A stretch of DNA of 64,000 bases from Faecalicatena orotica (GTDB lineage: Bacteria > Bacillota > Clostridia > Lachnospirales > Lachnospiraceae). The notes beneath the pieces are model-generated. The model had not been told where the DNA came from. It did no database searches and worked only from the letters and a program-made list of their open reading frames with translations. Numbering within the stretch: position 1 is the stretch's first letter; the number at the start of each line of letters is the position of its first letter. The DNA is taken from contig NZ_QGDL01000016.1 of the NCBI RefSeq assembly GCF_003149245.1, positions 90,454-154,453 on the forward strand, in the 5' to 3' direction. Of this stretch, positions 44,863 to 53,874 are shown piece after piece. The position numbers and the translations under genes were made by a program.

Positions 44863-45786
44863 TTGCACCCGAAGAATTTTGTGATTTGTGATGTGGAGAA
44901 AGAGTATGCCAGAAACCTTATGCAGGCAATCAGTGCACGTAAGGAACTGGGATTTCAGATGCATCTGTTTCAGAATCTGGAACATCTTGAGGCATTTTCG
45001 AAGAAAAAGGAAATCCACATCCTGCTGCTGGGGGAAGACTACCCGGCCGGTAAAAGAAAAGAGATCTCTGCAAATGTACGCTATGTACTTGTGAAAGGGG
45101 AAGAGAAAGGGCTCCTGCCTGATGAAAAAGGGATATACAAGTATCAGTCCGCGGACATGATACTAACCAGAATTCTGGAAGATTCGATGGACGGCGGGGA
45201 GTTGCTGCGGCACAAGGAAGGACGGGGCGGGCAGCTGATTGGAATTTATTCGCCTGTACACAGGATAGGCAAGACCAGGTTTGCACTGGAACTGGGAAAG
45301 GAACTTTCAAAAGAAGGGCCTGTACTGTATCTGAATCTGGAGGAATATTCCGGAATGGATTATTATTTCCCGCAGAATACGGGACAGAATCTGGGGGACC
45401 TGCTTTATTATATCCGTCAGGATAAAGGAAATCTGGGACTGAGGATTAGTGCAATGGCAGGGCAGACAGGCGGGCTGGACTATGTGGCGCCCATACCTGT
45501 CATTCAGGATTTAAGGGCAGTCGGGGAAGAGGAGTGGCTGCGGCTGTTTGAAGAGATATTCTCAAACTGTATGTATAAACATGTGATTCTGGACCTTGGT
45601 GACGGAATCAGAGGGCTGTACCCGATATTGAGGGCATGCAGGACGGTATATACGCTATATACAGATGATCCCGTATCGCAGGCAAAGCTCAGACAGTATT
45701 CTGAAAACCTGCGGGTAACCGGATTTGAAGATGTACTGGAGCATACGGTACAGAAAAAAGTGCAGGTAAAGGCAGGTGATCTTTAA
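44863..45786 (+). CDS. tadZ: TadZ/CpaE-like pilus assembly ATPase
   Basis: A 307-residue protein: a receiver-like N-terminal domain (about 1-110, without a clear phospho-Asp) and a MinD/ParA-like C-terminal domain with a changed P-loop YSPVHRIGKTRFA (only the final GKT is regular). TadZ marks the pole and recruits the Tad machine. The start is TTG with AGGAGG 6 bases upstream. Its stop overlaps the tadA start (TAATG). First gene of the pilus operon. Confidence 0.85.
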   Translation: MHPKNFVICDVEKEYARNLMQAISARKELGFQMHLFQNLEHLEAFSKKKEIHILLLGEDYPAGKRKEISANVRYVLVKGEEKGLLPDEKGIYKYQSADMILTRILEDSMDGGELLRHKEGRGGQLIGIYSPVHRIGKTRFALELGKELSKEGPVLYLNLEEYSGMDYYFPQNTGQNLGDLLYYIRQDKGNLGLRISAMAGQTGGLDYVAPIPVIQDLRAVGEEEWLRLFEEIFSNCMYKHVILDLGDGIRGLYPILRACRTVYTLYTDDPVSQAKLRQYSENLRVTGFEDVLEHTVQKKVQVKAGDL

Positions 45787-47060
45787 TGGACCGGCTGGAG
45801 CAGATGTACGACAGGGTCCTTCAGAAGATGGACATGGGGCATGAGATGGAAGACGGAGAACTGTTGGAACTCATACATACTGTACTGAATGAGTCCGGGG
45901 AGGAAGAATATATTCCCCTTCAGGAGAAAATCCATTTAAGCAGGGAGTTATTCAATGCGTTCCGAAAGCTCGATATCCTGCAGGAACTAATAGAGGATGA
46001 GGAAATTACGGAAATTATGATCAATGGAACAGATAATATATTTCTGGAGAAGAACGGCCGTCTGTTCCAATCGGACAAGCGCTTTGTATCCGGTAATAAA
46101 CTGGAAGATGTTATCCAGCAGATTGTTGCAGGGACGAACCGGTATGTGAATGAGGCATCGCCGATTGCAGACGCCAGGCTGGAAGACGGGTCTCGTGTAA
46201 ATGTGGTTCTTAAGCCGGTAGCATTGAATGGCCCTATCATGACGATACGTAAATTCCCGAAGGAAAAGGTAACATTTGATCAGTTGATTTCATGGGGAAG
46301 CATCACGGATGAAGTGGTGGAATTTTTGAAAATGCTTGTGGGTGCCAGATATAACATTTTTGTGAGTGGAGGAACCGGGTCAGGAAAAACGACATTCCTG
46401 AATGCTATGTCAGACTACCTTCCTAAGGACGAAAGAATTATAACGATTGAAGACAATGCCGAACTGCAGATAAAGGGGGTTCCTAATCTGGTAAGGCTGG
46501 AGGCGAGGAATGCGAATCTGGAGGGGGAGGGATCTGTTACGATCCGTGACCTGATCAGGTCGGCACTGCGCATGAGGCCGGACCGGATTATCGTAGGGGA
46601 GGTCCGCGGGGACGAGACGGTGGATATGATTTCATCCATGCTCAACGGACACAGCGGCTCAATGTCGACCGGACATGCCAACAACCCGACCGATATGCTG
46701 CACCGTCTTGAGACAATGATGATGATGGGGATTGATATGCCCCTGCCGGCCATACAAAGGCAGGTTGCATCCGCTATTGATATTATCATCCATTTAGGCA
46801 GGCTGAGGGATAAGAGCAGAAAAGTTTTGGAGATTGCCGAGGTTCTCGGTTTTGAAGATGGCATGATACGAATCCACACATTGTATGAATTCAGGGAGGA
46901 GGGTATGGAAAATGGGAAAATTAAAGGCAGGCTTATGAAGGTGGAAGAACTCGTTCATTCTGAAAAGCTTCTGGCAGCAGGATATCAGCGGGAAGGAATA
47001 CCTGCTGGCACTGATGAGGGGGCTCCTGCTAACGGGAATAGCGGGATATCTGTTTTATAA
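45786..47060 (+). CDS. tadA: TadA/CpaF secretion ATPase
   Basis: A 424-residue hexameric ATPase that drives Flp pilus assembly. It has Walker A GGTGSGKT (195-202), an Asp box, RMRPDRIIVGEVRG, and the His box HSGSMSTGHANNP. The last ~30 residues (YQREGIPAGTDEG...) overlap the next gene and look unlike the usual C-terminus, so the normal end may be near HSEKLLAAG. Translationally coupled to tadZ. Confidence 0.95.
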   Translation: MDRLEQMYDRVLQKMDMGHEMEDGELLELIHTVLNESGEEEYIPLQEKIHLSRELFNAFRKLDILQELIEDEEITEIMINGTDNIFLEKNGRLFQSDKRFVSGNKLEDVIQQIVAGTNRYVNEASPIADARLEDGSRVNVVLKPVALNGPIMTIRKFPKEKVTFDQLISWGSITDEVVEFLKMLVGARYNIFVSGGTGSGKTTFLNAMSDYLPKDERIITIEDNAELQIKGVPNLVRLEARNANLEGEGSVTIRDLIRSALRMRPDRIIVGEVRGDETVDMISSMLNGHSGSMSTGHANNPTDMLHRLETMMMMGIDMPLPAIQRQVASAIDIIIHLGRLRDKSRKVLEIAEVLGFEDGMIRIHTLYEFREEGMENGKIKGRLMKVEELVHSEKLLAAGYQREGIPAGTDEGAPANGNSGISVL

Positions 47061-47700
47061 CTCGTGGCTTTCAGTCATTCTTATGATTCCCGGGACTGCC
47101 CTGTATCTTAAGAACTGGCAGAGGGAGCAGTTCCATAAGAAGGAGCTGGAGTTTAGGGAACAGTTCAGGACAGGGATTCAGACGATGGCATCTGCAATGA
47201 ATGTGGGGTATTCTGTAGAGAATGCAATCAGGGAGGCTTCAAGGGATATGAAAGCGCTGTTCCACAAGAGATGCAGGATACAGAAGGAATTTGACCGCAT
47301 GATATACCAGATGGACATGAACAGGACCGCCGAACAGGTGATGACGGAATTCGCGGAGAGGGTAAATCAGGAAGACGTTACCAGCTTTACAACGGTATTT
47401 GTGACAGCAAAAAGAACGGGCGGGGATAGTATTACGATTATGAGGGATACGGTACGAGATATCAGTGGGAAGATCGAGGTAGAGAAGGAAATACAGACCC
47501 TTCTGGCAGCCAGAAAGCTGGAATTTAAAGTAATGTGTATCATACCGGCCGGAATCATCCTGTATATGAGGATTGCTTTTCCTGAATTCATGAATGTTTT
47601 GTATGGGAATGTGCTGGGGGTGGTTCTGATGAGCATTTGCATGGGGATATATATTGCGGCTTACCGTATTGGCCAGAAAATAGTGGATATTGAGGTTTAG
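47014..47700 (+). CDS. tadB: TadB-like pilus platform protein
   Basis: A 228-residue type II secretion F-domain inner-membrane protein: one or two N-terminal membrane segments, a cytoplasmic helical domain (EFREQFRTGIQTMASAMNVGYSVENAI, then FATVF-like TSFTTVFVTAKRTGG) and two C-terminal segments. It overlaps tadA by 47 bases. The frame stays open 5' of ATG 47014 for about 20 plausible codons (...WQQDISGKEYLLAL) with only non-standard starts (CTG 46960, ATT 46957), so the true start may lie upstream. Confidence 0.85.
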   Translation: MRGLLLTGIAGYLFYNSWLSVILMIPGTALYLKNWQREQFHKKELEFREQFRTGIQTMASAMNVGYSVENAIREASRDMKALFHKRCRIQKEFDRMIYQMDMNRTAEQVMTEFAERVNQEDVTSFTTVFVTAKRTGGDSITIMRDTVRDISGKIEVEKEIQTLLAARKLEFKVMCIIPAGIILYMRIAFPEFMNVLYGNVLGVVLMSICMGIYIAAYRIGQKIVDIEV

Positions 47701-47729
47701 GAAAAAGACAGGAGAGCAGGAGGAATGGC

Positions 47730-48968
47730 ATGGCAAGGGTAAAATGGAATTCGGTATATGGAAGAATGGGAATGGTATTCCTGTCAGCGAGTGTTCTTTC
47801 ACTTCTTGTATATGTGGCCGACCATAGCCGGGCCCCGGAAAAAAACAAGTCCGGAAAAAGTATTCTGGAACGGGAAGACCCGGGGGAGGGAAAGCAGGAT
47901 ATTGATCTGGAAGTCAGGATTGGCGGGGATAAGGAATCTCTGACTGTGACTGTGGGGGAACAGCAATATAGCAAAGACAAGCTTCCGGAAGTGTTTGATC
48001 AAGCCGGTAAGAAGCTGGAGGAACTGGTGCTTGGAGAGAATACCACTCTGGATGAGGTCAGGGGAGACCTGAACCTGATTGAGCGCATTCCCGATACGGG
48101 AATAGAGGTCTCATGGGAACTTGATAATTATGAAGTTATGAATCTCATGGGAGAATTGAATGAGGACAATCTGCGTGAGGAGGGGACTCTGGTGGGGCTG
48201 AGGGCCCTGCTGTCCTATGAAGGAGAGGAAGCCGTACATTCCTTCTGTGCGAAAGTATTTCCTCCTGCTATCAGTGCAGAAGAAAAACGGGTCAGGGAAT
48301 TAGCACAACAGATTCAGAAAGAGGAGGCTGATAGCAGAGAGAAGGCATATCTGACTCTGCCTGATGAGTTGGACGGGAAAAGGCTTTCGTGGAAATACAC
48401 GGGTGATTCCCGCGCGGCAGGACTTTTTGTATTAGGGATTGCCGCATCCGGGGCTGTATTTGCCCTTGATAAAGAGAAAAAGAAGCAGCAGATGGAGGCG
48501 CGGAACCGACAGTTGACAGTAGATTATCCGCAGCTGATCAGTCAGTTTACACTGTTTCTGGCAGCTGGCATGACAGCAAGGAAAGCATGGTTCCAGATTG
48601 CACGGGAATATGAAAGAATAAAGCCACACAAAGGAACCAGGCCGGCTTATGAGGAAATGGTATATGCTATGCATGAAATTCAGGGAGGAATACCGGAGGG
48701 GGAGTGCTATGAAAGATTCGGCGGCAGATGCGGCCTGCCGGCCTATCGCAAGTTTGGGGCAATGCTTTCCCAGAATTTGAGGAAGGGAACGAAGGGCCTG
48801 ACAGATCTGCTGAAAAAAGAGGCCAGGGAAGCATTTGAGGACCGTAAAAATGAGGCAAGAAGGCTGGGGGAAGAGGCGGGAACAAAATTGCTGGGCCCCA
48901 TGTTTATGATGCTGGCAGTTGTCCTGCTGATCATCGTGGTACCGGCATTTCTGACTGTACAGATTTAG
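47730..48968 (+). CDS. tadC: TadC-like protein with large N-terminal extracytoplasmic domain
   Basis: A 412-residue protein. Residues 1-30 form a membrane segment, then about 180 charged residues (about 35-225) that should lie outside the cytoplasm, including a region ending LPDELDGKRLSWKY. A second membrane segment (about 230-248), an F-domain (VDYPQLISQFTLFLAAGMTARKAWFQIA... GGIPEGECYERFG) and a C-terminal segment follow. The F-domain fits TadC. The inserted outer domain is not part of proteobacterial TadC and its function is unknown. Confidence 0.8.
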   Translation: MARVKWNSVYGRMGMVFLSASVLSLLVYVADHSRAPEKNKSGKSILEREDPGEGKQDIDLEVRIGGDKESLTVTVGEQQYSKDKLPEVFDQAGKKLEELVLGENTTLDEVRGDLNLIERIPDTGIEVSWELDNYEVMNLMGELNEDNLREEGTLVGLRALLSYEGEEAVHSFCAKVFPPAISAEEKRVRELAQQIQKEEADSREKAYLTLPDELDGKRLSWKYTGDSRAAGLFVLGIAASGAVFALDKEKKKQQMEARNRQLTVDYPQLISQFTLFLAAGMTARKAWFQIAREYERIKPHKGTRPAYEEMVYAMHEIQGGIPEGECYERFGGRCGLPAYRKFGAMLSQNLRKGTKGLTDLLKKEAREAFEDRKNEARRLGEEAGTKLLGPMFMMLAVVLLIIVVPAFLTVQI

Positions 48969-49002
48969 AGAAGTAAGATGATAAATGACTGGAGGATTAT
49001 GT

Positions 49003-49215
49003 ATGAAGGAATTTATGAATAAAGTAACTGGTAAAATCAGGCGGAAATGGCTGCATATTAGAATGGTTATAGAAGATAACTCGGGATTGTCAGTTGTGGA
49101 AATGATTCTGATTCTGGTCGTAATCATAGCACTCGTGCTGATATTTAAAAACCAGCTGATCAGCCTGGTGAATTCTATCTTCGATAAGATTACAAGTGAA
49201 AGCGCGGGGATTTAA
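49003..49215 (+). CDS. Flp-type prepilin
   Basis: A 70-residue pilin precursor with a basic leader and the processing site DNSG^LSVVEMILILVVIIALVLIF, which has the Glu five residues after the cut, as in class III prepilins. The hydrophobic core is followed by a short tail. GGAGG is 7 bases before ATG 49003. It should be the major pilus subunit, cut by the peptidase encoded at 51487. Confidence 0.85.
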   Translation: MKEFMNKVTGKIRRKWLHIRMVIEDNSGLSVVEMILILVVIIALVLIFKNQLISLVNSIFDKITSESAGI

Positions 49216-49216
49216 A

Positions 49217-50590
49217 TTGAAAAAAGGAGAAGTAACGGCATTTCTGAGCCTGATCTTTATTCTTATAATTTCGTTTATATCGGCTATGATTGAGAGTACT
49301 GTGATACAGACGGAAAAGAATCAGAAACGGCTCGATGTGGACCGGGCTGTATTTTCTATATTTGGTGAGTATCAGAAGCAGCTTCTGGAGGAGTATGAAG
49401 TACTGGCGATTGACATAAGTTACGGAACTGCATCGTACCGTGAAGAAAATCTTCTGGACCGCATGAGATATTACGGTTCGGTGGGAATCGAGCATGATAT
49501 TCAGGGGATTCAGTATCTGTCAGATAAAAACGGAAATGCGTTTCGTGAACAAGTGCTTGATTATATGGAGGATACATACGGAATCTCTATCATACGAGAC
49601 TTAGCGGGTATGACAGGGCAGTGGCAGGAACAGGAACTGAATGGTGAAGAACTGGGGCGTCAGGATTCAGAATGGAATACACAGCTGGAAGAAACCCTTG
49701 AGGAAAACGAGAGTATGCTGCCGGCCGAAGAAAACCCTCTGCCCAATGTAGAGAGCCTGAAGCAGTCCAGCCTCCTTCAGCTTATCCTTCCACGGGAATA
49801 CCAGCTTTCGGGCAGGCAGATCAACCTGTCAGAGCAGCCGGGAGCCAGAACGTTAAGGAAGGGAAAAGGTAGTTTTTATATGAGACAGGACTTGAATGGG
49901 ATTGAGGAACGTCTCCTGTTTCACGAATATCTGCTGAAAAAATTCAGTAATGCCGTGGAGACAAAAGGGGAGAATCGTAGTTTGTCTTATGAGATTGAAT
50001 ACATGATAGGGGGTAAGGGCTCCGATTCAGAAAATCTGGAAGCAGTAGCAAAGAAACTGCTTGCGATACGCTTCGGTATGAATTACCTGTACCTGCAGAC
50101 AGATACAGAGAAGCAGGCAGAAGTGGAGGCACTGGCGCTCACCTTGTCTACGCTGGCAGCCCTGCCGGCCGTAGCAGGAATCGTGAAACAGGTGCTGCTG
50201 GCGGCCTGGGCATTCGGTGAAAGTGTCATGGATTTAAGGTCAATGATGTCCGGCAGGAAGGCTGCACTTGTCAAAAACAGCGGAAACTGGCAGCTTTCCC
50301 TTTCTTCCCTGATGACACTCGGGACAGGAGAAGATACACAGGAAGGAATGGACGCAGAAGATGGACTTTCCTATACGGATTATCTCAGGATTCTTTTATT
50401 TTTACAAAATGAAGATACATTAACAATGAAAGCGCTGGACAGAGTAGAGCAGAATATAAGGTTGGAAAAGAATATAACAAATTTTTGTATTGATTCCTGT
50501 GTTGTAAAGCTTAAGCTCCAGAATAAAGCAATCATACGCGAAGGTCTGGAATATCAGTTCCCGGTATATTTTGGTTACGAGACAGCCTGA
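49217..50590 (+). CDS. DUF5702-type large pseudopilin-like protein
   Basis: About 457 residues with a prepilin-like N-terminus (KKGEVTAFLSLIFILIISFISAMIESTV) and a large mostly helical extracytoplasmic region with a second hydrophobic stretch around 300-335. Such proteins are a regular part of clostridial Tad loci and may cap or initiate the pilus (inference). It starts with TTG 49217 (GCGGGG upstream), one base after the pilin stop; an overlapping GTG at 49196 is possible. Confidence 0.7.
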   Translation: MKKGEVTAFLSLIFILIISFISAMIESTVIQTEKNQKRLDVDRAVFSIFGEYQKQLLEEYEVLAIDISYGTASYREENLLDRMRYYGSVGIEHDIQGIQYLSDKNGNAFREQVLDYMEDTYGISIIRDLAGMTGQWQEQELNGEELGRQDSEWNTQLEETLEENESMLPAEENPLPNVESLKQSSLLQLILPREYQLSGRQINLSEQPGARTLRKGKGSFYMRQDLNGIEERLLFHEYLLKKFSNAVETKGENRSLSYEIEYMIGGKGSDSENLEAVAKKLLAIRFGMNYLYLQTDTEKQAEVEALALTLSTLAALPAVAGIVKQVLLAAWAFGESVMDLRSMMSGRKAALVKNSGNWQLSLSSLMTLGTGEDTQEGMDAEDGLSYTDYLRILLFLQNEDTLTMKALDRVEQNIRLEKNITNFCIDSCVVKLKLQNKAIIREGLEYQFPVYFGYETA

Positions 50591-50701
50591 GACGCTATTT
50601 GAACCCAATGCAGATGCCCTTTCTTCTTAAGCCTGCTGGCCCATCCCTGCCATAAGGAATAAAGATAAAAAATAAAAAAATAAAGAAAGGAAAAGACTGC
50701 G

Positions 50702-51499
50702 ATGACACAATCATTCTATAGCCCGACAAGATCAATCAAAGAAAGGGCATCTGTATTGGGTTCAAAGGCAAGCGTGACAGTGGAGGCGGCGTTAGCCATC
50801 CCTATTTTTCTATTTGCTGTCCTGAGTTTTATTTATCTGTTTGAGATACAGTCCATCAGGACAAGCATCCGTTTCGCCGCCCAGAGCGCGGCGAAAACCG
50901 CGGCTGAGGATGTCGTGACACTGCCGGCTGTCAATGTCATGAAATTAAAAAGTGATATTGTGAAGAATATAGGTTCAGAAAGAATCGAGAGGAGTATTCT
51001 GGATGGAGGGAGCTCCGGCATCCGGTGCAGTAAAACATATATGTCCATACTAACGGGCGAGATTTATGTAACGGTTGAATATGCTGTACGGCTCCCTGTT
51101 CCGAGATTTACAAATCTGACGGCAAAGTTCAAAGAGAGCATGAGGGTCAAGGGCTGGAATGGCTATACATCACGAAATGGGGACTCCGATGGGAACCAGA
51201 TTGTCTATATCACAGACACCGGACTGGTGTACCACGAGGATTATAGCTGTACCTATCTTCAATTGTCGGTCCGGTTTGTTTCTTTCTCTGAGCTTTCAGG
51301 AATTCGCAATGAGGACGGGGGACGATACCACAAATGTGAGAAGTGTGTTCACGGAGATACGATGGCAGGTGTATATATCACAAAGTCAGGTGGGAAATAC
51401 CATAATTCACTAAACTGCAGCGGACTAAAGAGAACAGTCCGTGCAGTCAAAAAATCAGAGGCAGGAGTGTTAGGAGGATGCAGCAGATGTTCGAAATAG
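50702..51499 (+). CDS. TadE-like pseudopilin with duplicated Cys/His C-terminal module
   Basis: A 265-residue protein with a TadE-type N-terminus (KASVTVEAALAIPIFLFAVLSFIYLF) and an extracytoplasmic domain. The C-terminal 100 residues hold two similar modules: VYITDTGLVYHEDYSCTYL ... YHKCEKC and VYITKSGGKYHNSLNCSGL ... GGCSRC. Each has a YH, a Cys four or five residues later and a CxxC, so metal binding or redox disulfides are likely. Overlaps the next gene. Confidence 0.75.
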   Translation: MTQSFYSPTRSIKERASVLGSKASVTVEAALAIPIFLFAVLSFIYLFEIQSIRTSIRFAAQSAAKTAAEDVVTLPAVNVMKLKSDIVKNIGSERIERSILDGGSSGIRCSKTYMSILTGEIYVTVEYAVRLPVPRFTNLTAKFKESMRVKGWNGYTSRNGDSDGNQIVYITDTGLVYHEDYSCTYLQLSVRFVSFSELSGIRNEDGGRYHKCEKCVHGDTMAGVYITKSGGKYHNSLNCSGLKRTVRAVKKSEAGVLGGCSRCSK

Positions 51500-51918
51500 G
51501 TCAGGCATGGTGCGGTATATATTTATGTTTATTATCTGTAATTGATATCTGGATAAAAAGGGTTCCGGTCTGTCTGCTTGCAGCAGGCGGCATTGCAGCG
51601 GGAATGTATCAGGCATACCAGCGGGACATGCCGCTGCTTATCGTTCTTGGAGGCGCGGCAGCAGGTGTGGTGTTCCTTGCAGTCAGCAGAGTGACAGAAG
51701 AGGGATTCGGGTATGGCGACAGCCTGCTGATTTTGGTGTTGGGAATTTATCTTGGCTTCTGGAATCTGCTGGGAGTCTTGTTTGGTGCGTTTCTATTATC
51801 TGCCCTGTTTGCAGTATTCGCGCTGGTTCTTCATAAGTTTGACAGGAGTACAGGATATCCGTTTGTACCGTTTCTTCTAATATCCTATACGATATGGATC
51901 TGTATAGGAGGAATCTGA
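51487..51918 (+). CDS. tadV: Prepilin peptidase, TadV/CpaA type (A24)
   Basis: A 143-residue membrane aspartic peptidase with the two catalytic Asp sites: VIDIWIKRVP (Asp20) and the GxGD motif GYGDSLL (Asp78). It cleaves the Flp-type prepilin and TadE-like proteins. AGGAGG (51472-51477) touches the first ATG at 51478, so ATG 51487 is the likely start. It overlaps the preceding gene. Confidence 0.9.
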   Translation: MFEIGQAWCGIYLCLLSVIDIWIKRVPVCLLAAGGIAAGMYQAYQRDMPLLIVLGGAAAGVVFLAVSRVTEEGFGYGDSLLILVLGIYLGFWNLLGVLFGAFLLSALFAVFALVLHKFDRSTGYPFVPFLLISYTIWICIGGI

Positions 51919-51919
51919 T

Positions 51920-52375
51920 GTGAATGAAAAGATGAGAAGGATAAGAATTAAGGCGCCGGCTACAAATGGGTTAAGAGGAAGTGTTACGGTTGAAATGGCC
52001 TATATACTTCCAACCGTCATCATGATATTTCTGCTCATTGTTTATACAGTATTTTATTACCATGATAAAAACATATTAAATGCGGCAGCAGGAGAAACGG
52101 CCGTGCTGGGCGCCCAGCTCGAGAGGCAGCGGGGAAAAGAGGGAACAGACCTCCAAAACTTTTACAGGGAGAGGACTGATGGTAAGTTAATTCTATTACA
52201 TCTGACAGGTGTAAACATAACGAAGAGCAAAAAACAGGTAGAGATTCAGGCATATGCCCAAAAGGGCCGGATGCGGGTTTCGGTTGTTCAAAGGGCGGTC
52301 ATCACCAAGGCGGAAGAGAAAATAAGGCTAAAAAGAAAACTGGAAGCCTTAGGCGGAAAGGGAGTGGATAAATGA
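51920..52375 (+). CDS. TadE-like pseudopilin
   Basis: A 151-residue protein with basic head, GSVTVEMAYILPTVIMIFLLIVYTVFYY as prepilin-like core and a soluble domain. It is a minor pilin candidate. GTG start with AGGAGG 7 bases upstream. Its end overlaps the next gene by four bases. Confidence 0.8.
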   Translation: MNEKMRRIRIKAPATNGLRGSVTVEMAYILPTVIMIFLLIVYTVFYYHDKNILNAAAGETAVLGAQLERQRGKEGTDLQNFYRERTDGKLILLHLTGVNITKSKKQVEIQAYAQKGRMRVSVVQRAVITKAEEKIRLKRKLEALGGKGVDK

Positions 52376-53151
52376 AGGTAAAATATGAAAAGGAATTAAA
52401 CAAAGTCTGTCTGCACATTGATCTGCCGCAGGCTTATGAAGAAGATTATCAGATACACATGCTGAAGGAAAACAATATTCCGTGCCTGTTGGATATTACG
52501 GGATGTGGGATAGACGGCAGGAGCAGATACAGCTATACAGTGACAGGGATGATATCTATGAAAACCATGTTTGAGGAGTCTCCCATAAAGCGGGATGACA
52601 TGATTTTGTTTGTAAATAACCTCATGGAAGCAGTGAAGTCGCTTAGACGGTACATGCTGAATCCGGACGGGCTCCTGCTTTATCCTGAATTTATGTTTTA
52701 CAGCGCAGACACATGGCATTTCTGTTACCTGCCGGCAAGAAAAAGACCTCTTTGCGAGGCGTTTCATGTGATTACAGAGTATTTTGTTAAAAAACTGGAC
52801 TATGAGGAAACTGAAGGGATTCTTCTGGCATATGAACTTCATAAAGCTTCCCTGCAGGAAAATTATGATCTTGAAAAAATAATGGATGAATACAGGGAAC
52901 ACGAAGAAAAAAGGAGGGCTAGTATGGATACAGAAATGAAAGCAAAAACCACATATATACCTGATGAGCCTCTTTTTACAGTAGATGAGGAGGAATATGT
53001 ACAGACTCCGGACGTAGAGACAATACGGGAGATGGGCGGGCACTTAAGCCCGTGGAAAAAAGCCGCAGATAAAGTGAAAAAAGGACGCTGGGGGAAATGG
53101 AAGGATTTGATTCTGGAAACTGATGGACATCAGGAAGAGGAACCTTTATAA
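52372..53151 (+). CDS. DUF6382-type cytoplasmic protein of the Tad operon
   Basis: A 259-residue soluble protein whose N-terminal ~170 residues match the DUF6382 type (MKVKYEKELNKVCLHIDL... PDGLLLYPEFMFY). Related proteins usually end in an FHA domain after a linker; here the protein stops after an acidic/Lys tail without one. An FHA protein is encoded separately at 63028. Last gene of the pilus operon (ATGA overlap with the preceding gene). Confidence 0.7.
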   Translation: MKVKYEKELNKVCLHIDLPQAYEEDYQIHMLKENNIPCLLDITGCGIDGRSRYSYTVTGMISMKTMFEESPIKRDDMILFVNNLMEAVKSLRRYMLNPDGLLLYPEFMFYSADTWHFCYLPARKRPLCEAFHVITEYFVKKLDYEETEGILLAYELHKASLQENYDLEKIMDEYREHEEKRRASMDTEMKAKTTYIPDEPLFTVDEEEYVQTPDVETIREMGGHLSPWKKAADKVKKGRWGKWKDLILETDGHQEEEPL

Positions 53152-53164
53152 TATGTATTAAATG

Positions 53165-53194
53165 AGTAACTGTTCCGAATCATGAACAGTTACT
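53165..53194. repeat. Solo terminal hairpin of the multi-hairpin repeat
   Basis: AGTAACTGTTC-(8)-GAACAGTTACT, the same stem as the third hairpin of copy B at 31111-31140. It sits right after the Tad operon and could act as its terminator. Confidence 0.65.
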
Positions 53195-53220
53195 TAAACA
53201 TTATATAAAGGGGAATCATT

Positions 53221-53829
53221 TTGGAAAAAAATAAAAACGCCGTGTGTACAACGGCTCTGATTGTTATAAATGTAGGGGTTTTTTTCATTCTTTCACTGAT
53301 AGGAATGACAGAAGACAGCATGTTTATGCTGGATCACGGAGCAATGTTTGTACCGTATATTGTCAGCGGCCATGAATATTACAGGCTGTTTACCAGTTTG
53401 TTCCTGCATTTTGGGATCAGCCACCTGCTAAACAATATGGTTATGCTGGGTGCATTGGGATGGAATCTGGAATTAGAGACAGGCAGGATAAAGTTTCTAA
53501 TCATCTATTTTGTCTCAGGATTAGGCGGGAATCTGCTGTCTTTGTATTTGGATATAAAGGCAAATGAGATGGTGGTATCAGCAGGGGCATCCGGGGCTGT
53601 ATTCGGCCTGATGGGAGCCCTGCTGTGTGTTGTTTTGAAAAATCATGGAAGAGTAGGACGTTTGACGAACCGCGGACTTCTCTTTATGGTTGCCCTGAGC
53701 CTGTATTTTGGACTTACAAGCTCAGGTGTGGACAATGCCGCCCACATAGGAGGCCTTGTCTGTGGATTCATAACTGCGGCGGTGCTGTACAGGAGACCAC
53801 GCGTAGTAAGCAGGCATTCAGAATTCTGA
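53221..53829 (+). CDS. Rhomboid-family intramembrane serine protease
   Basis: A 202-residue, six-helix rhomboid with GASGAVFG (catalytic Ser124), the dyad His175 in DNAAHIGG and the HFGISHLLNN loop. It cleaves membrane proteins within the lipid bilayer. TTG start with AAAGGGG upstream. Substrates are unknown; nearby Tad proteins are tempting but unproved. Confidence 0.93.
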   Translation: MEKNKNAVCTTALIVINVGVFFILSLIGMTEDSMFMLDHGAMFVPYIVSGHEYYRLFTSLFLHFGISHLLNNMVMLGALGWNLELETGRIKFLIIYFVSGLGGNLLSLYLDIKANEMVVSAGASGAVFGLMGALLCVVLKNHGRVGRLTNRGLLFMVALSLYFGLTSSGVDNAAHIGGLVCGFITAAVLYRRPRVVSRHSEF

Positions 53830-53874
53830 TCCGGGGACGCCATCAATTAACATCTGTATTTTACTACAGTATAA

